Assembly (NCBI GenBank): GCA_000755425.1
Contig: BBMT01000008.1
Span: forward strand, 141,524 to 205,523
Length of the DNA: 64,000 bases
Reading direction: 5' to 3'
DNA from: Vibrio maritimus
GTDB taxonomy: Bacteria > Pseudomonadota > Gammaproteobacteria > Enterobacterales > Vibrionaceae
A program made the translations under genes and the position numbers. The notes beneath the pieces are model-generated. The model made no database searches. It was not told where the DNA came from and worked only from the letters and a program-made list of their open reading frames with translations. Shown here piece by piece: positions 16,602-26,345 of this stretch. Every line of letters starts with the position of its first letter. Positions within the stretch are counted from its first letter, which is position 1.

Positions 16602-17677
16602 TCAGCTGTTTGATTGATATTCGAGTTTCTTTAGTGTTGTTGAACCAAGCTGCCGTAAGTTTCTGCATGAAAGTGGTGTTAGCTCAATGGTGTACGCCAG
16701 TATATAACTACCCACCAAAGTAAATGAGAAAACCACTCCATCACGAAGAGGACCGCTCAACCCAGCGAAACCAGCGATGTTGTTCGCGATAATTGCGACT
16801 AAAATATGGCATACGTAAACCGGGAGCGTGAGTTTGGCGAGAGTGTGCCAGTAGTTGTGCTTGCCCAGATTTGGATTGCTGATTAGCCAAAATAATAAAC
16901 CGACGCTAAGTGGTACGGTACCAATCAAATAATCATTAGTGAAAAACTCATGTCCTTTTTGATGGAGAAAATATGCTTCTGTGAAGTGAAACATCATCCC
17001 GGTAAGTGCCAACGCTACCGCAGGTCGACTTCCCATTCGCCAATCATTTCGTCGCACTTCAAATCCGATAGCAACCATCAGGAGTGCAAAGAAAGGCCCG
17101 TTACGAGTAAATATAGGTGCCTCAACATCGGTAATGACTTGGTAGCTACCCGCGATTAAGCCATAAACATAGACGATCGCTGCCACGGGTAATAGCAACT
17201 GAAAAAGCTTGTTGTTTGCAAACCAAGAAATAATAAGAACCGAAAGTGCCAGAGATGGGATATACCAAAGGTGTACCATTCCTCCTTCGAACAAGGTGTT
17301 AATAGGCGTTTGCAGTAAATATCCAATATAACCTTCTCGCTCGGCTAAGTATCCATGTTCCATGACCACGGCTAAGTTGAACGGAACTGCGAGATAAATA
17401 ATGCTCCACATTAGCCAGATAAGCATCAGAGGCAAACCATATGAGGCGGCAGTTTGATATGGGTTTTGGGTTAATTTTGGATAGATTAGGTAGCCTGATA
17501 TTAGGAAGAATATAGGCACAGCGAACCTTGTAAACTGGTTAGTAATGTAGGCTAGCCATGGTTCATCGTTGATCAACCTTAGTCACGAAACATCAGACAG
17601 TGGATTGAAATAACGGCAACCATGGCGATGACACGCATGACCTCGAAGCTGGATATTTGAGTTGTTTGTTTAGACAT
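16602..17677 (-). pseudogene. acyltransferase family 3 membrane protein (copy 2, frameshifted)
   Basis: This is a paralogue of the downstream acyltransferase. The N-terminal fragment from ATG 17677 (GAGGG upstream) reads SSFEVMRVIAMVAVISIHC and then LMFRD before a stop. The rest begins at 17576 with INDEPWLAYITNQFTRFAVP and continues through ten helices to 16602. One missing base near 17580 explains the break: inserting it gives the codons for D-Y-R-L-I-N-D-E-P-W, matching copy 1. The catalytic His lies in the short N-terminal piece, so the large fragment alone would not be active. Probably an acetyltransferase of a surface polymer. Confidence 0.8.
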
Positions 17678-17804
17678 AGTTCCCTCTCTTATGACTACAT
17701 AAGGCAGGCTACCATCACCGCAATGAACTAGATTGCGCGAGGTCAATGTCTTCAATATCCTCGAGTTTTTGCAAAAGCTTCTGTGTTATTACTCGCAGTT
17801 TATG

Positions 17805-18463
17805 CTATTTCGTAGCCCATCTATCTCCATATGCCTCAGAGTAGTCTGGCGTGTCGATACATTCCGCTAAGTCTGCACATGGTTCTAGTGGACCGATAAC
17901 CGTTCTATAAGGTAAGATGCCCGCCCATACCGGAATATCGAGATCTTCTTTGTCGTCATTCACGCCATGGCGTCCAATTTTTACAGAAGCCTCAGTTAAC
18001 TCTATAGCGAGAACTTCAGTCGCGGTGAGCTCTTTTTGATTGCTAAGCCGAACGTGCTCAGTTCTGCCAGGCGCAATGTGCTCGATAAAGTAGTTCAATA
18101 CTCGGTCTTTTTCTCGGTTATCATCCAAAGTTTCAAATTGCCCAAAAACGACAGCACTTCGATAGTGGGCGCTATGGTGGAACGCTGATCTTGCCAAGAC
18201 CCAACCGTCAAATAATGTAAAGGTTAGACATGTTTTCTGGCCAGATTTTAGGGCGCGAATAAGTCGACTGTTTTTCGCACCATGAACATAAACTTTATTG
18301 TCTACGCGCCAAGCCAACATAGGGATGATAATAGGGCTATCATTTTCGGTAATGGCGATATGTGCGATGAGTGATTCATCGATAATATCGTGAAGAGCTT
18401 GTTCTTCGAGTACCGCTTTGTGAGCCCCTTTTTGAGCTGTGTCCGCTGCGTTTGTGAAAGCAT
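17805..18463 (-). pseudogene. pyridoxamine 5'-phosphate oxidase-family flavoprotein (frameshifted)
   Basis: A flavin-nucleotide-binding protein of the PPOX split-barrel fold (Pyridox_ox_2, NimA-like), about 219 residues once repaired. The start is ATG at 18463 with AAGGAG 8 bases upstream. The frame breaks after LKKG in a G run; adding one G restores AHKAVLEEQALHDIIDESL and joins to MLAWRVDNKVYVHGAKNSRL and FTLFDGWVLARSAFHHS. The gene is divergent from a MocR-type regulator, a common pairing in which the regulator controls the flavoprotein. The substrate is unknown; a role in B6 or redox metabolism is possible. Confidence 0.82.
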
Positions 18464-18522
18464 GTCATTTCTCCTTCTGTGTCCTTTGCAGCCACAGTAA
18501 GAAAATTTTGGTACTCTGTTTA

Positions 18523-18551
18523 GATCCAAAATATTCTAAATGGTGGATCCA
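18523..18551. promoter_or_regulatory. GATCCA direct repeat in the MocR/PPOX divergent region
   Basis: GATCCA occurs at 18523-18528 and 18546-18551, 23 bases apart, about two helical turns, in the 90-base region between the PPOX gene and the MocR gene. Spaced direct repeats are typical of MocR/PdxR-type operators. The motif is short, so this is tentative. Confidence 0.4.
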
Positions 18552-18553
18552 GT

Positions 18554-20001
18554 TTGAGCGTAATCGATTCGAGCGACCTCGCTATTGACCTTGAGGCTTT
18601 AACATCTGGCAAACTGACTTTGCAACAGGCTTTGTTTCAGCAGATCCGTAACCGCATTCTCAAAGGATTTTGGCCATCGAATGCCAAGCTCCCATCAACG
18701 CGATTGCTGGCGTCTCAGCTTAAGATCAGTCGCAATACAGTGATACAGACCTATGAGCAGCTAGTTGCTGAGGCTACTTGAATGCCAAAGCAAACAGTGG
18801 ATTCTATGTCGCGCTGTCATTGCCGGAGCAATACATGTCATCAGATCAGGTGCAGGTGACAGTAGAACGTGGAACGGATGATACGCCGAATAATGGATTG
18901 TTTGCGCCCGGTATTGCTGAGCTAACAGCCTTTCCTATGACGGCTTGGAACCGATTACTACAGCGCCACAGTAACCGCAGTGCACTGCTTGGGAACCAAG
19001 ATCTACAAGGGTTGGTGAGCTTACGAGAAGCACTCCATCGGTACCTTACGAGTAGTCGCAGCGTGGTCTGTAATCCGGATCAGATCATAGTGACCTCAGG
19101 TGCTCAGCAATCGATCGCTATTGCGTTGCTCGCCACTCAGAAGCTCAAACCTCATCAACGTTTTTTGGTGGAGCTCCCTGGTTACCGTCAAGTGGTGAAA
19201 GTGTTGGATACCTTTGCCGTTGATTACGATTTTGTCGATGTAGACGCCAGGACAGGTTTGGATATTCAGCGCATCGTTAGCAGCGATTCGAGCGGCATTT
19301 ATCTTACTCCAAGCAATCAATATCCAATGGGGTGTTCAATTCAAACGGAACAACGTTTGCACCTGATTAAATGGGCTCAGCAGAATCAGTCCTGGATCAT
19401 TGAAGATGATTATGACAGTGAGTTTCAGTTTGATAGTCGCCCATTTCGTAGTATGCAAGGCCTAGCTGCAGAGAGCGGCAACGCGGACAAAATGATCTAC
19501 ATTGGTTCAATGAGTAAAGTGATGTTTAACTCTTTGCGGATAGGTTACATGGTTGTTCCCCCTCACTTAGTGCCGCTTTGCCTAGAAATCAAAGATGCAT
19601 TATCGGGCGATACACCCGCACTCGTACAAGCGGCATTGGCTGACTTTATTGATGAAGGCGGGCTACTTAGACATATCCGCAAGATGCGCCGACTCTATGA
19701 GCAAAAGTACCGTCTACTAAAGCAGTGCATCCAAGAGGCATTTGGGGAAGATTGGACATTGGTTTCACAGGGAGCAGGACTTCATGTCACTATTCAATGG
19801 AAAAGTTCTGTAGATGAAAAAACACTGTCTGAAATGGCACAAGAGGTGGGTATTGTGGTAAGACCCATGCAGTTTTATCAACCGTTGGCGAAGCCGCGCA
19901 ACTATGGTTCTATCGTTCTCGGCTTTGGTAACGCCCCCATAGAGGCGATACCAGATACAGTGTATGCGTTAGCTGAGCTTTACTATTCTTTGGCTGAGTA
20001 A
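18554..20001 (+). pseudogene. MocR-type GntR regulator with aminotransferase-like domain (frameshifted)
   Basis: The N-terminus is a GntR winged helix (LTLQQALFQQIRNRILKGFWP, then LPSTRLLASQLKISRNTVIQ). It is followed by a type-I aminotransferase-like domain that binds PLP as effector; the Schiff-base lysine is in YIGSMSKVMFNSLRIGYMV. The frame breaks near 18774. Adding one G to GAGGCTAC gives EGYLNAKANSGFYVA, the expected hinge. Reconstructed length is about 482 residues, normal for MocR proteins. The start appears to be TTG at 18554. It is divergent from, and probably controls, the PPOX flavoprotein gene. Confidence 0.85.
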
Positions 20002-20044
20002 CGGATTTATGGTTACGTAACCGTAATGCTGTACAAGATTAAGG

Positions 20045-20583
20045 TTACTTTATGAGCTTGAGAAGGGCTCTAAACTGGTTGCCACGTGCGACTCTTTGTA
20101 GTTCAAACAACGCCATTTCTGTTGAGGTGAGAATTGCGCCCTCTTGAGTCAAGCGCTTGAGCGCAAGCTCCTTGTTGTCAGGAGTTCTTGAGGAAACCGC
20201 ATCGGTGACAAGATGTACTTCATAACCCGCGTTTATCAGCTCACAAGCGGTTTGGTGCACGCAAATATGGGCTTCAATACCCACCAATAATACCTGCTTT
20301 CGGTTGTGGCTTTCAGTGGCAGTGCGCACGGCCTCTTCGCCCCAAGCACTGAACACATCTTTTGCAATTGGTCGCTGGTGCGTAAGCTCTAGGCTGATTT
20401 CGTCAATTGTCACACCGAGCTTATCCGGAATTTGTTCAACCACACGATTGGCAGTTCCATAAGCTTAGCTGCCTTGGTTAGCGTGTTGAGGTTACTAAAT
20501 AGTGTCTCTTTGTCGTGCATTAACTGAGCCAGTTTGCCTTGCACGTCGATGATCATTAGCTGGGTGTTATTCTGGTTTAGCAT
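20045..20583 (-). pseudogene. isochorismatase-family cysteine hydrolase (frameshifted)
   Basis: About 179 residues when repaired. The N-terminal part from ATG 20583 reads QLMIIDVQGKLAQLM, supplying the catalytic Asp of the D-K-C triad. The break is at TGGTT near 20447, where adding a G restores PIVWVEQIPDKLG. The catalytic Cys is in GIEAHICVHQTA. Family members (YcaC-like) hydrolyse amide or vinyl-ether bonds; the real substrate is not known. The start codon directly abuts the stop of the upstream LysR gene, so the two are one transcript. Confidence 0.82.
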
Positions 20584-21470
20584 TTAGTCCTCCTGATCTA
20601 ATATTTGTTCGATAAACCAAGTACCAGCGGTACCAAGACCACTGCGCCAAGACAAATCGACAGGCCATACTAAAGAACCATCATAGCGACCTACATTTAG
20701 CTTGGTAACTAGACCATGGTCGATAAAAGGTTGGGCGAGTTTCGTTGGGTAGGCGACATACCCTATGCCTTGTAGCAACATGTCTTGCAACTGGTAATGA
20801 TTTTCGTAGCGGATGAGCTTTGGGCTATAACGCAGTGACTCAATGAGTTCACTAGTGGCAACCTTTCCCTCTAGAGACAAGATCTGTGGGTACTGTTCTA
20901 GATCTTCGGTGGTAATCTCACCACGAAGTTTTGACAGAGGATGGTGCGGAGAGGCTAAAAAGCACCATTCAATGGTATCGACTGTCTGAACATTAGTGCC
21001 GCGGGTTGGGCTTAGCCCGCCTGGAGCGATCATAATGTCAGCGCCTTGGGTGTCATTTTCAACAGCTAGCGAGTGCGTTTCAGCATCGACCAATACTAAG
21101 TCGACTTCGGGAAACTGGCGAGTCAGTTCAGCAAATACTTCTACAAATCTCGGATATAGGGTCATGCTATGAGTAGCAATGGTGATCGTGGGCTCTTCGC
21201 CGCGTTGTAAGGATTGCACTTTGCGGTCAATCGCTTTGAGCTTGGTACTATCTCTAGTGCTTGAAAGTAGAGTACTTTACCTTCGGGCGTTAAAGTGGGG
21301 GCTTTACCAGCGACACGATCGAACACGCTTATCCCTAAATCAATCTCCATGGCTTGAACGGCTTGGTTGACTGCTGATGGGCTCACGCCCAGCTTTCGAG
21401 CCGCCGCAGAGAATGAGCCTGTTTCAGCAATAGAGACAAGATATAAAAGACGTTCGGTATTCAGTAACAT
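20584..21470 (-). pseudogene. LysR-family regulator (frameshifted)
   Basis: The N-terminus is a LysR winged helix (LLYLVSIAETGSFSAAARKL, then SPSAVNQAVQAMEIDLGISV) and the C-terminus is a ligand-binding domain (TITIATHSMTLYPRFVEVF onward). They are in different frames; adding one A at CCAAGC near 21238 gives PKLKAIDRKVQSLQRGEE and a normal protein of about 295 residues. I choose ATG 21470, preceded by GGTGA, over GTG at 21479. It is co-directional and contiguous with the isochorismatase gene, its probable target. Confidence 0.82.
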
Positions 21471-21619
21471 GCTTTTCACCAGTAACTAAGATGACTTCTA
21501 CTTTGCAAGAAAGTCGTGCTTAGGTAAACCTTCAGACTTCGTTAATTGAATGATAGGCCAGTTTTTTGAAGTGTCATTATTCCTTACCACTGGTATATCG
21601 GGTGTTTACATTGTAAATC

Positions 21620-21649
21620 AACGCAGTTCAACATCCGTTGAACTGCGTT
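21620..21649 (-). terminator. hairpin after the DUF1254 gene
   Basis: Perfect 13-base arms, AACGCAGTTCAAC and GTTGAACTGCGTT, surround a 4-base loop, just after the stop of the DUF1254 gene. Only a short T stretch (GATTTAC) follows, so termination may be partial. Confidence 0.6.
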
Positions 21650-21665
21650 GGTATGGAGCTAACGA

Positions 21666-22781
21666 TTAGCCGTGTGGCTGCTCAACACCCTTCGCATAGT
21701 TGACGATCTGTTTGTCTGAATTCGGCTTGTACATGCGCAGGATACCAGTCCAGCCTTTTTCAACATCGATATTGTTGATTGCTTGTTCGCCACAATTAAA
21801 GTTCACCGTATAAGTGCCATCTTTGTTCGCCTTAAGCTCATCTTTTCGGCTCGATAAAGCAAACTCTTCAGTGTGCACATACGCATCAGCACCATAAGTT
21901 GTGATTGAGAAGAAGCCATTTTCACCCAGCGGCGGCGCATCAAAGTTCATGGTTTGACACTCACCTGAGCGGTCTTGCGCCAATAATACTTTGTAGTAGG
22001 CATGCTCACTCGGTAACCCGCCAAAGCCCATTGAAGTCAGACCTAGAGCATGGAACTGCTCAACCTTACGTGGCTCAAGGTGCTGTTCAGGTTTTAGCGT
22101 TTTGCCTTCTGGGGCACCCATTGCTTTGGTAAAGTCCAATTGAAGCACGTTTGCTTCAAGTGCTAAGCGTACCTTTTCTCGATCAAACTGATCGAAGCCT
22201 TTTGGTGCGTAACGCTCAGCAGAAGAAGCGATTCCCTTGATCATGTCTTGCTTGCGATTACCTTCCTGAATATCGGCAGGTGCGTTGGATGCAACTTGAG
22301 TACGTGCGATTACCCAAACGTGCTGACCTGAAGAGAGCATGTCAGGAGTAATGGTCACCTTGTTTTGACCTTTGGCAGCGTATAATACCGCTACGGTTCG
22401 GTGCTGCTCGTCAATGACTTGGAGCGCCTGATAACTGTCTAGGATAGGTAGCTCAAACGTTACGCCGCCCTTGGTGTCCCAAATTGATTTGGAATAGAGA
22501 GTATCGCGGTTTTGTCTAACGACCGTTTGTGTCTCCATTGTCAGAAGTTGTCGATCATGCGTGAACTGGTTGATACCAGACTTCGCTTGCTGTTCGAAGA
22601 AGTATTTGTCGGACTCAGCAGCAATGAAATTGTCTTTGGTGACATTTGTTTTGCCGCCATTCTCGATTTGAAGTGCGGTTGGTTGCCCTTTCTTAGGCAG
22701 GTGATCACCAAGATCATGTGCCAAGGTTGTTGTTGCAAATAAAGAAGCAGTAATCGTTGCCAAAATAGTAAGTTTTTTCAT
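21666..22781 (-). CDS. exported DUF1254/DUF1214 domain protein
   Basis: A 371-residue protein with a signal peptide (MKKLTILATITASLFATTTLA). The N-terminal DUF1254 region contains TVVRQNRDTLYSKSIWD, and the C-terminal DUF1214 region includes NGFFSITTYGADAYVH and GWTGILRMYKP. The family is widespread and exported, with no firmly known biochemical role. It stands alone, with a hairpin after the stop and about 195 bases to the next gene. Confidence 0.88.
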   Translation of the reverse strand: MKKLTILATITASLFATTTLAHDLGDHLPKKGQPTALQIENGGKTNVTKDNFIAAESDKYFFEQQAKSGINQFTHDRQLLTMETQTVVRQNRDTLYSKSIWDTKGGVTFELPILDSYQALQVIDEQHRTVAVLYAAKGQNKVTITPDMLSSGQHVWVIARTQVASNAPADIQEGNRKQDMIKGIASSAERYAPKGFDQFDREKVRLALEANVLQLDFTKAMGAPEGKTLKPEQHLEPRKVEQFHALGLTSMGFGGLPSEHAYYKVLLAQDRSGECQTMNFDAPPLGENGFFSITTYGADAYVHTEEFALSSRKDELKANKDGTYTVNFNCGEQAINNIDVEKGWTGILRMYKPNSDKQIVNYAKGVEQPHG

Positions 22782-22935
22782 TTCAGATAGCCTTATTTCA
22801 AGTTTGAAGTGCTTGCAGTGATTAAGCTCAAGCAGGGTGTTGACTTCATTCCTTGGGTCTGTGGCTATAGTAGGTCGTCGTTGTTATATTTTGAAATCAT
22901 GAATTATCATTACTGATATGCATTGCATGAATATT

Positions 22936-22960
22936 AAAAGACCATCTTACGATGGTCTTT
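22936..22960 (-). terminator. terminator of the linear amide C-N hydrolase gene
   Basis: On the minus strand AAAGACCATC and GATGGTCTTT form a perfect stem with a 4-base loop, running into TTTTAAT, 18 bases after the stop codon. Confidence 0.85.
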
Positions 22961-22977
22961 GGTGAACTTTTATCGGG

Positions 22978-23982
22978 TTACTTGTTGGCATTTGGGTGTG
23001 CACCAAGTACCACTTCTTTTGCTTCATCATTGTTGAACATGGTGAAGTCATAGTGCTCCACTTGCCATGTGTCATAACGGTCTAGGTAGATTTCCTTTGC
23101 GTTCTGGTCTGTGTAGATAGTCCAAAGTGTAGGGAATACGTCATTTGCGTATGGGTCCAGTTGGTCGTAGCCTGCGAATACAGATGCCCCGGCAGCTTTC
23201 AAGCTGTTTAGCGCAGAAGTATTGTCAGTAACATTGCGTGCATACATATCTTCAACGATTTCTTTTGCGCGCAAGCGACGGTCGTAGGCACGAATGGTAG
23301 AGCCTGATTCAGTCTGCTCTTTGTCCAAATTCATATGGAAACCAAACTCTGGGTCATTCGACAGGTATTGTGCGCTGGCGGCATCTGTCACGTCGCCGTG
23401 GTAAATCTTCACCTCACCCTTTACAAACTCAATGACTGCACTGTCGCCGCTAGCATCCGTAAGGTGATAGTGTACAGGGGCTGCAATACATTCATTTTCG
23501 TGTCCCGGTAGGTCACAGACCTTGTCTTGGATAACGTCGATGTCATTTAGGTTGCCAATGACATCAGCAACAGATGCAAAGTTATCGACAGCGTAGTTTG
23601 GGAACTGAGAGGCAGCGACATCTGGCACGCCCGCACGGTCAGGTGCCATTTCCGTATAGTCGTTTCCTAGGTACAGGATACGAGCAACCAAACCATTCTC
23701 ATTCATTGCCTCGGCAACCAGTTGAGGAGCGAAAGACTTTATCTTTAGCGATGCATATTTGCTCTCTGTTTTGATGGCTTCCTTAGTATCACCATACTGG
23801 TTCGTTATACCTTTACCAGCACCTACAACGGTGGCGTCATCGTGACCGAACCAGTCCATGGTTCTTACGGTTAGACTTGCTTCTCCGTTGTTGTAGATGG
23901 CTGACGTACATGCGATTGTGTCGGCAACATAACCAGCGGATAGGGTTGCAACGAGAGCTAGGCTAAGGACTGATTTGTTCAT
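22978..23982 (-). CDS. periplasmic linear amide C-N hydrolase (penicillin V acylase / bile salt hydrolase family)
   Basis: A 334-residue N-terminal nucleophile hydrolase. The signal peptide ends in VADTIA, immediately followed by CTSAIYNN; signal cleavage would expose Cys25 as the N-terminal nucleophile. RTMDWFGHDD (Arg and Asp), MNENGLVARILYLG, an NY(A)VDNF segment and RAYDRRLRAKE carry the other family residues. Related Gram-negative enzymes cleave penicillin V or acyl-homoserine lactones, so quorum-signal degradation is possible but unproven. The start is ATG at 23982 with GAGG upstream; a longer in-frame start at 24024 would spoil the signal peptide. Confidence 0.9.
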   Translation of the reverse strand: MNKSVLSLALVATLSAGYVADTIACTSAIYNNGEASLTVRTMDWFGHDDATVVGAGKGITNQYGDTKEAIKTESKYASLKIKSFAPQLVAEAMNENGLVARILYLGNDYTEMAPDRAGVPDVAASQFPNYAVDNFASVADVIGNLNDIDVIQDKVCDLPGHENECIAAPVHYHLTDASGDSAVIEFVKGEVKIYHGDVTDAASAQYLSNDPEFGFHMNLDKEQTESGSTIRAYDRRLRAKEIVEDMYARNVTDNTSALNSLKAAGASVFAGYDQLDPYANDVFPTLWTIYTDQNAKEIYLDRYDTWQVEHYDFTMFNNDEAKEVVLGAHPNANK

Positions 23983-24165
23983 AATGACCTCACTTGTTGG
24001 AGTAGTTTGTTTCGTTGAGGTCATAGTAAGGGGAAGTGGAGATTAGGTTAAATTAACACCTTTAAGGATAACTAATAGGTTGGGTTAGGGAGGAAGAGTT
24101 GTAGATTTTAGTCTAGAGTTTTAACACCAATCGAAATCAACGGTTATATACAACAAGGAAGTAGA

Positions 24166-24600
24166 ATGAAGTCGTTACAGCAATGGTTAGATGCATACGG
24201 AGAAAGTCACCAGAACAGTACCAACAGGAAAATACATAAAGTTGCCGTACCCGGTATCTATTTATCTATCGTGGGACTCATATGGTGCATTCCTCATTTA
24301 TCCCTAGGCGGCGTTGCCATTAACTGGGTTTGGCTCGTGATGCTTCCAGTGATGTTTTTTTACTTTAGGTTATCGCGATCGGTGTTTATTCAAATGCTGC
24401 TGTTTACCCTAGCTTGCTTAGCCGTCATCACTTTTGCCGCTATGTTTGGGGTATCGATTCTTAACCTGTCGATAGGTTTGTTTGTGGTGCTGTGGATAAT
24501 GCAATTCGTTGGTCACAAAATCGAGGGAAAAAAGCCTTCGTTTTTCGATGACATCCAATTCCTTCTCATTGGCCCTATATGGGTCTTCAGACAAAAATAA
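24166..24600 (+). CDS. DUF962 / Mpo1-like membrane protein
   Basis: A 144-residue protein of the DUF962 (yeast Mpo1-like) family. The N-terminus MKSLQQWLDAYGESHQNSTN and NRKIHKVAVPG carry conserved His and Asn residues. Four hydrophobic helices follow, with QFVGHKIEGKKPSFFDD and LLIGPIWV near the end, the family's second signature. Yeast Mpo1 is an Fe-dependent dioxygenase of 2-hydroxy fatty acids; whether this bacterial member does the same is unknown. The start has AAGGA upstream. It ends against a shared terminator, convergent with nhaD. Confidence 0.88.
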   Translation: MKSLQQWLDAYGESHQNSTNRKIHKVAVPGIYLSIVGLIWCIPHLSLGGVAINWVWLVMLPVMFFYFRLSRSVFIQMLLFTLACLAVITFAAMFGVSILNLSIGLFVVLWIMQFVGHKIEGKKPSFFDDIQFLLIGPIWVFRQK

Positions 24601-24620
24601 GCCCCTTCAGTTAGGGGCTT
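24599..24620. terminator. bidirectional terminator between DUF962 and nhaD
   Basis: AAGCCCCT and AGGGGCTT flank a 6-base loop. On the minus strand the hairpin runs into TTATTTTTG, a good T run for nhaD; on the plus strand it follows the DUF962 stop directly. Confidence 0.8.
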
Positions 24621-24657
24621 AAGTGTTGCTATGAGATATCTTATTCAAGAATGGTGG

Positions 24658-26100
24658 CTAGAATAGGCTGCCATTCATTGAAAGGTGGACAAAGATACTC
24701 GCGGCATAACCAATGGCGATCACCGGCATCCACTTTAGATGGCCGAAGAAGGTGTATTTACCATGCGCAGCCCCCATAAGTGCCACACCTGCGGCTGAAC
24801 CAACAGACAGCAAACTGCCCCCAACACCTGCGGTAAGTGTGACCAATAACCAGTTACCCATAGAGAGCTCTGGATTCATTGTAAGTACGGCAAACATCAC
24901 AGGAATGTTGTCGACGATAGCAGACAAAATACCCACCATCACATTGGCCCAAATAGGATCCCATTGGGTGTACATGATTTCAGAGACGACGCTTAAATAG
25001 CCCAGTAGACTTAGGCCGCCTACACACATCACTACCCCGTAGAAGAACAGCAACGTATCCCATTCTGCGTGCGAGACACGTCTAAATACGTCGAATGGCA
25101 CGATTGAGCCGAGACGTTTAAGCGCGGCTTCGTCGTTATTAGCAATAGCGACAGCTTTTTTCTTTGCGATAGAACGAGGAAGCGTTTTGCGCAGGAAGAA
25201 ACCAAAGAACTGTAAATAGGCGAGCCCCATCATCATCCCCATAACTGGTGGGAAGTGGAAGACAGCGTGGAACGCTACAGCGGTAGCAATGGTTAGGATA
25301 AACAAGCCAACAATTCTAAACGCGCCGCGTTTAAGCTCGACGTGGGCATGTACGGCATCGGGTTGGGTCTTAGGGACAAACAGCGACATGATCAGCGCAG
25401 GTACAATGTAGTTCACCACTGAAGGAACAAACAGTGGCATAAACTCAGAGAAAGACACATGACCAGCTTGCCAAACCATCAAAGTTGTAATGTCACCGAA
25501 GGGGCTAAACGCCCCGCCAGCATTCGCCGCCACGACGATGTTAATACAAGCTATGTTGACAAACTTAAGGTTGCTGCCTCCTACTTTAAGTACCACAGCA
25601 CACATCAATAACGCAGTTGTGAGGTTGTCGGCAATCGGCGAAATGAAGAAAGACAGAATACCGGTTAGCCAAAACAGCGTCCGAAAATCAAACCCTTTAC
25701 CCACCATCCAGGACTGCAAAGCATCGAATAGACGGCGCTCTTCCATCGCAGATATATAGGTCATAGCGACGAGGAGGAACAGCAGCAACTCAGCATATTC
25801 GAGCAGGTTGTGCTCCAAAGCGGATTTGGCGATTTCGAGCTGGCCAATGTCTTTGTAGACGAAGCCAATGAGTATCCAAATCAAACCTGCGGCGAGCAGG
25901 ACAGGCTTGGATTTTCTCAGTTTTAAGTATTCCTCCATCATCACTAAGGTGTAGGCGATGCCGAAAATCAATAACGATGCATAGCCGACGCTAGATTGAG
26001 TGAAATTAAACGCATCAGACGATGCACTGGGAGAAGCGAAACTAGAGGTGGCAAATAAAAGGGGAAATAAAAAGGTTGGCCACCGACTTATTTTCTTCAT
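24658..26100 (-). CDS. nhaD: Na+/H+ antiporter NhaD
   Basis: A 480-residue inner-membrane antiporter of the NhaD family, which expels Na+ or Li+ in exchange for protons at alkaline pH in Vibrio. It has a signal-like N-terminus (FPLLFATSSFA) and a dozen hydrophobic helices. Family motifs include SPIADNLTTALLMCAVVLK, ANAGGAFSPFGDITTLMVW and SAIVDNIPVMFAVLTM, with the Asp/Asn/Thr residues expected in ion translocation. I use the ATG at 26100 because AAGGA lies 8 bases upstream; the in-frame TTG at 26115 would extend it by five residues. It is monocistronic. Confidence 0.93.
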   Translation of the reverse strand: MKKISRWPTFLFPLLFATSSFASPSASSDAFNFTQSSVGYASLLIFGIAYTLVMMEEYLKLRKSKPVLLAAGLIWILIGFVYKDIGQLEIAKSALEHNLLEYAELLLFLLVAMTYISAMEERRLFDALQSWMVGKGFDFRTLFWLTGILSFFISPIADNLTTALLMCAVVLKVGGSNLKFVNIACINIVVAANAGGAFSPFGDITTLMVWQAGHVSFSEFMPLFVPSVVNYIVPALIMSLFVPKTQPDAVHAHVELKRGAFRIVGLFILTIATAVAFHAVFHFPPVMGMMMGLAYLQFFGFFLRKTLPRSIAKKKAVAIANNDEAALKRLGSIVPFDVFRRVSHAEWDTLLFFYGVVMCVGGLSLLGYLSVVSEIMYTQWDPIWANVMVGILSAIVDNIPVMFAVLTMNPELSMGNWLLVTLTAGVGGSLLSVGSAAGVALMGAAHGKYTFFGHLKWMPVIAIGYAASIFVHLSMNGSLF

Positions 26101-26345
26101 GTTTTGATCCTTCAAAAGCTTAGATAAAATCAGGCGCTAACAAATGCGATACGGTATTTTAATGGTTTTTCAACAATTGCGTTGTGAGCTGACGCAGATC
26201 TGCTCAACTGATGTGTCCCTTTTTTGTGCCTCGCTTCGCTGAATTTTCTTCATAACTCCAAGTTTTGACTTAAGTTAATTAACGCCTAGGCTAAATAGTG
26301 AGCAGTAATCAAGCTTGAGTGATTGACAGGACGTCGGGAGGGAGC

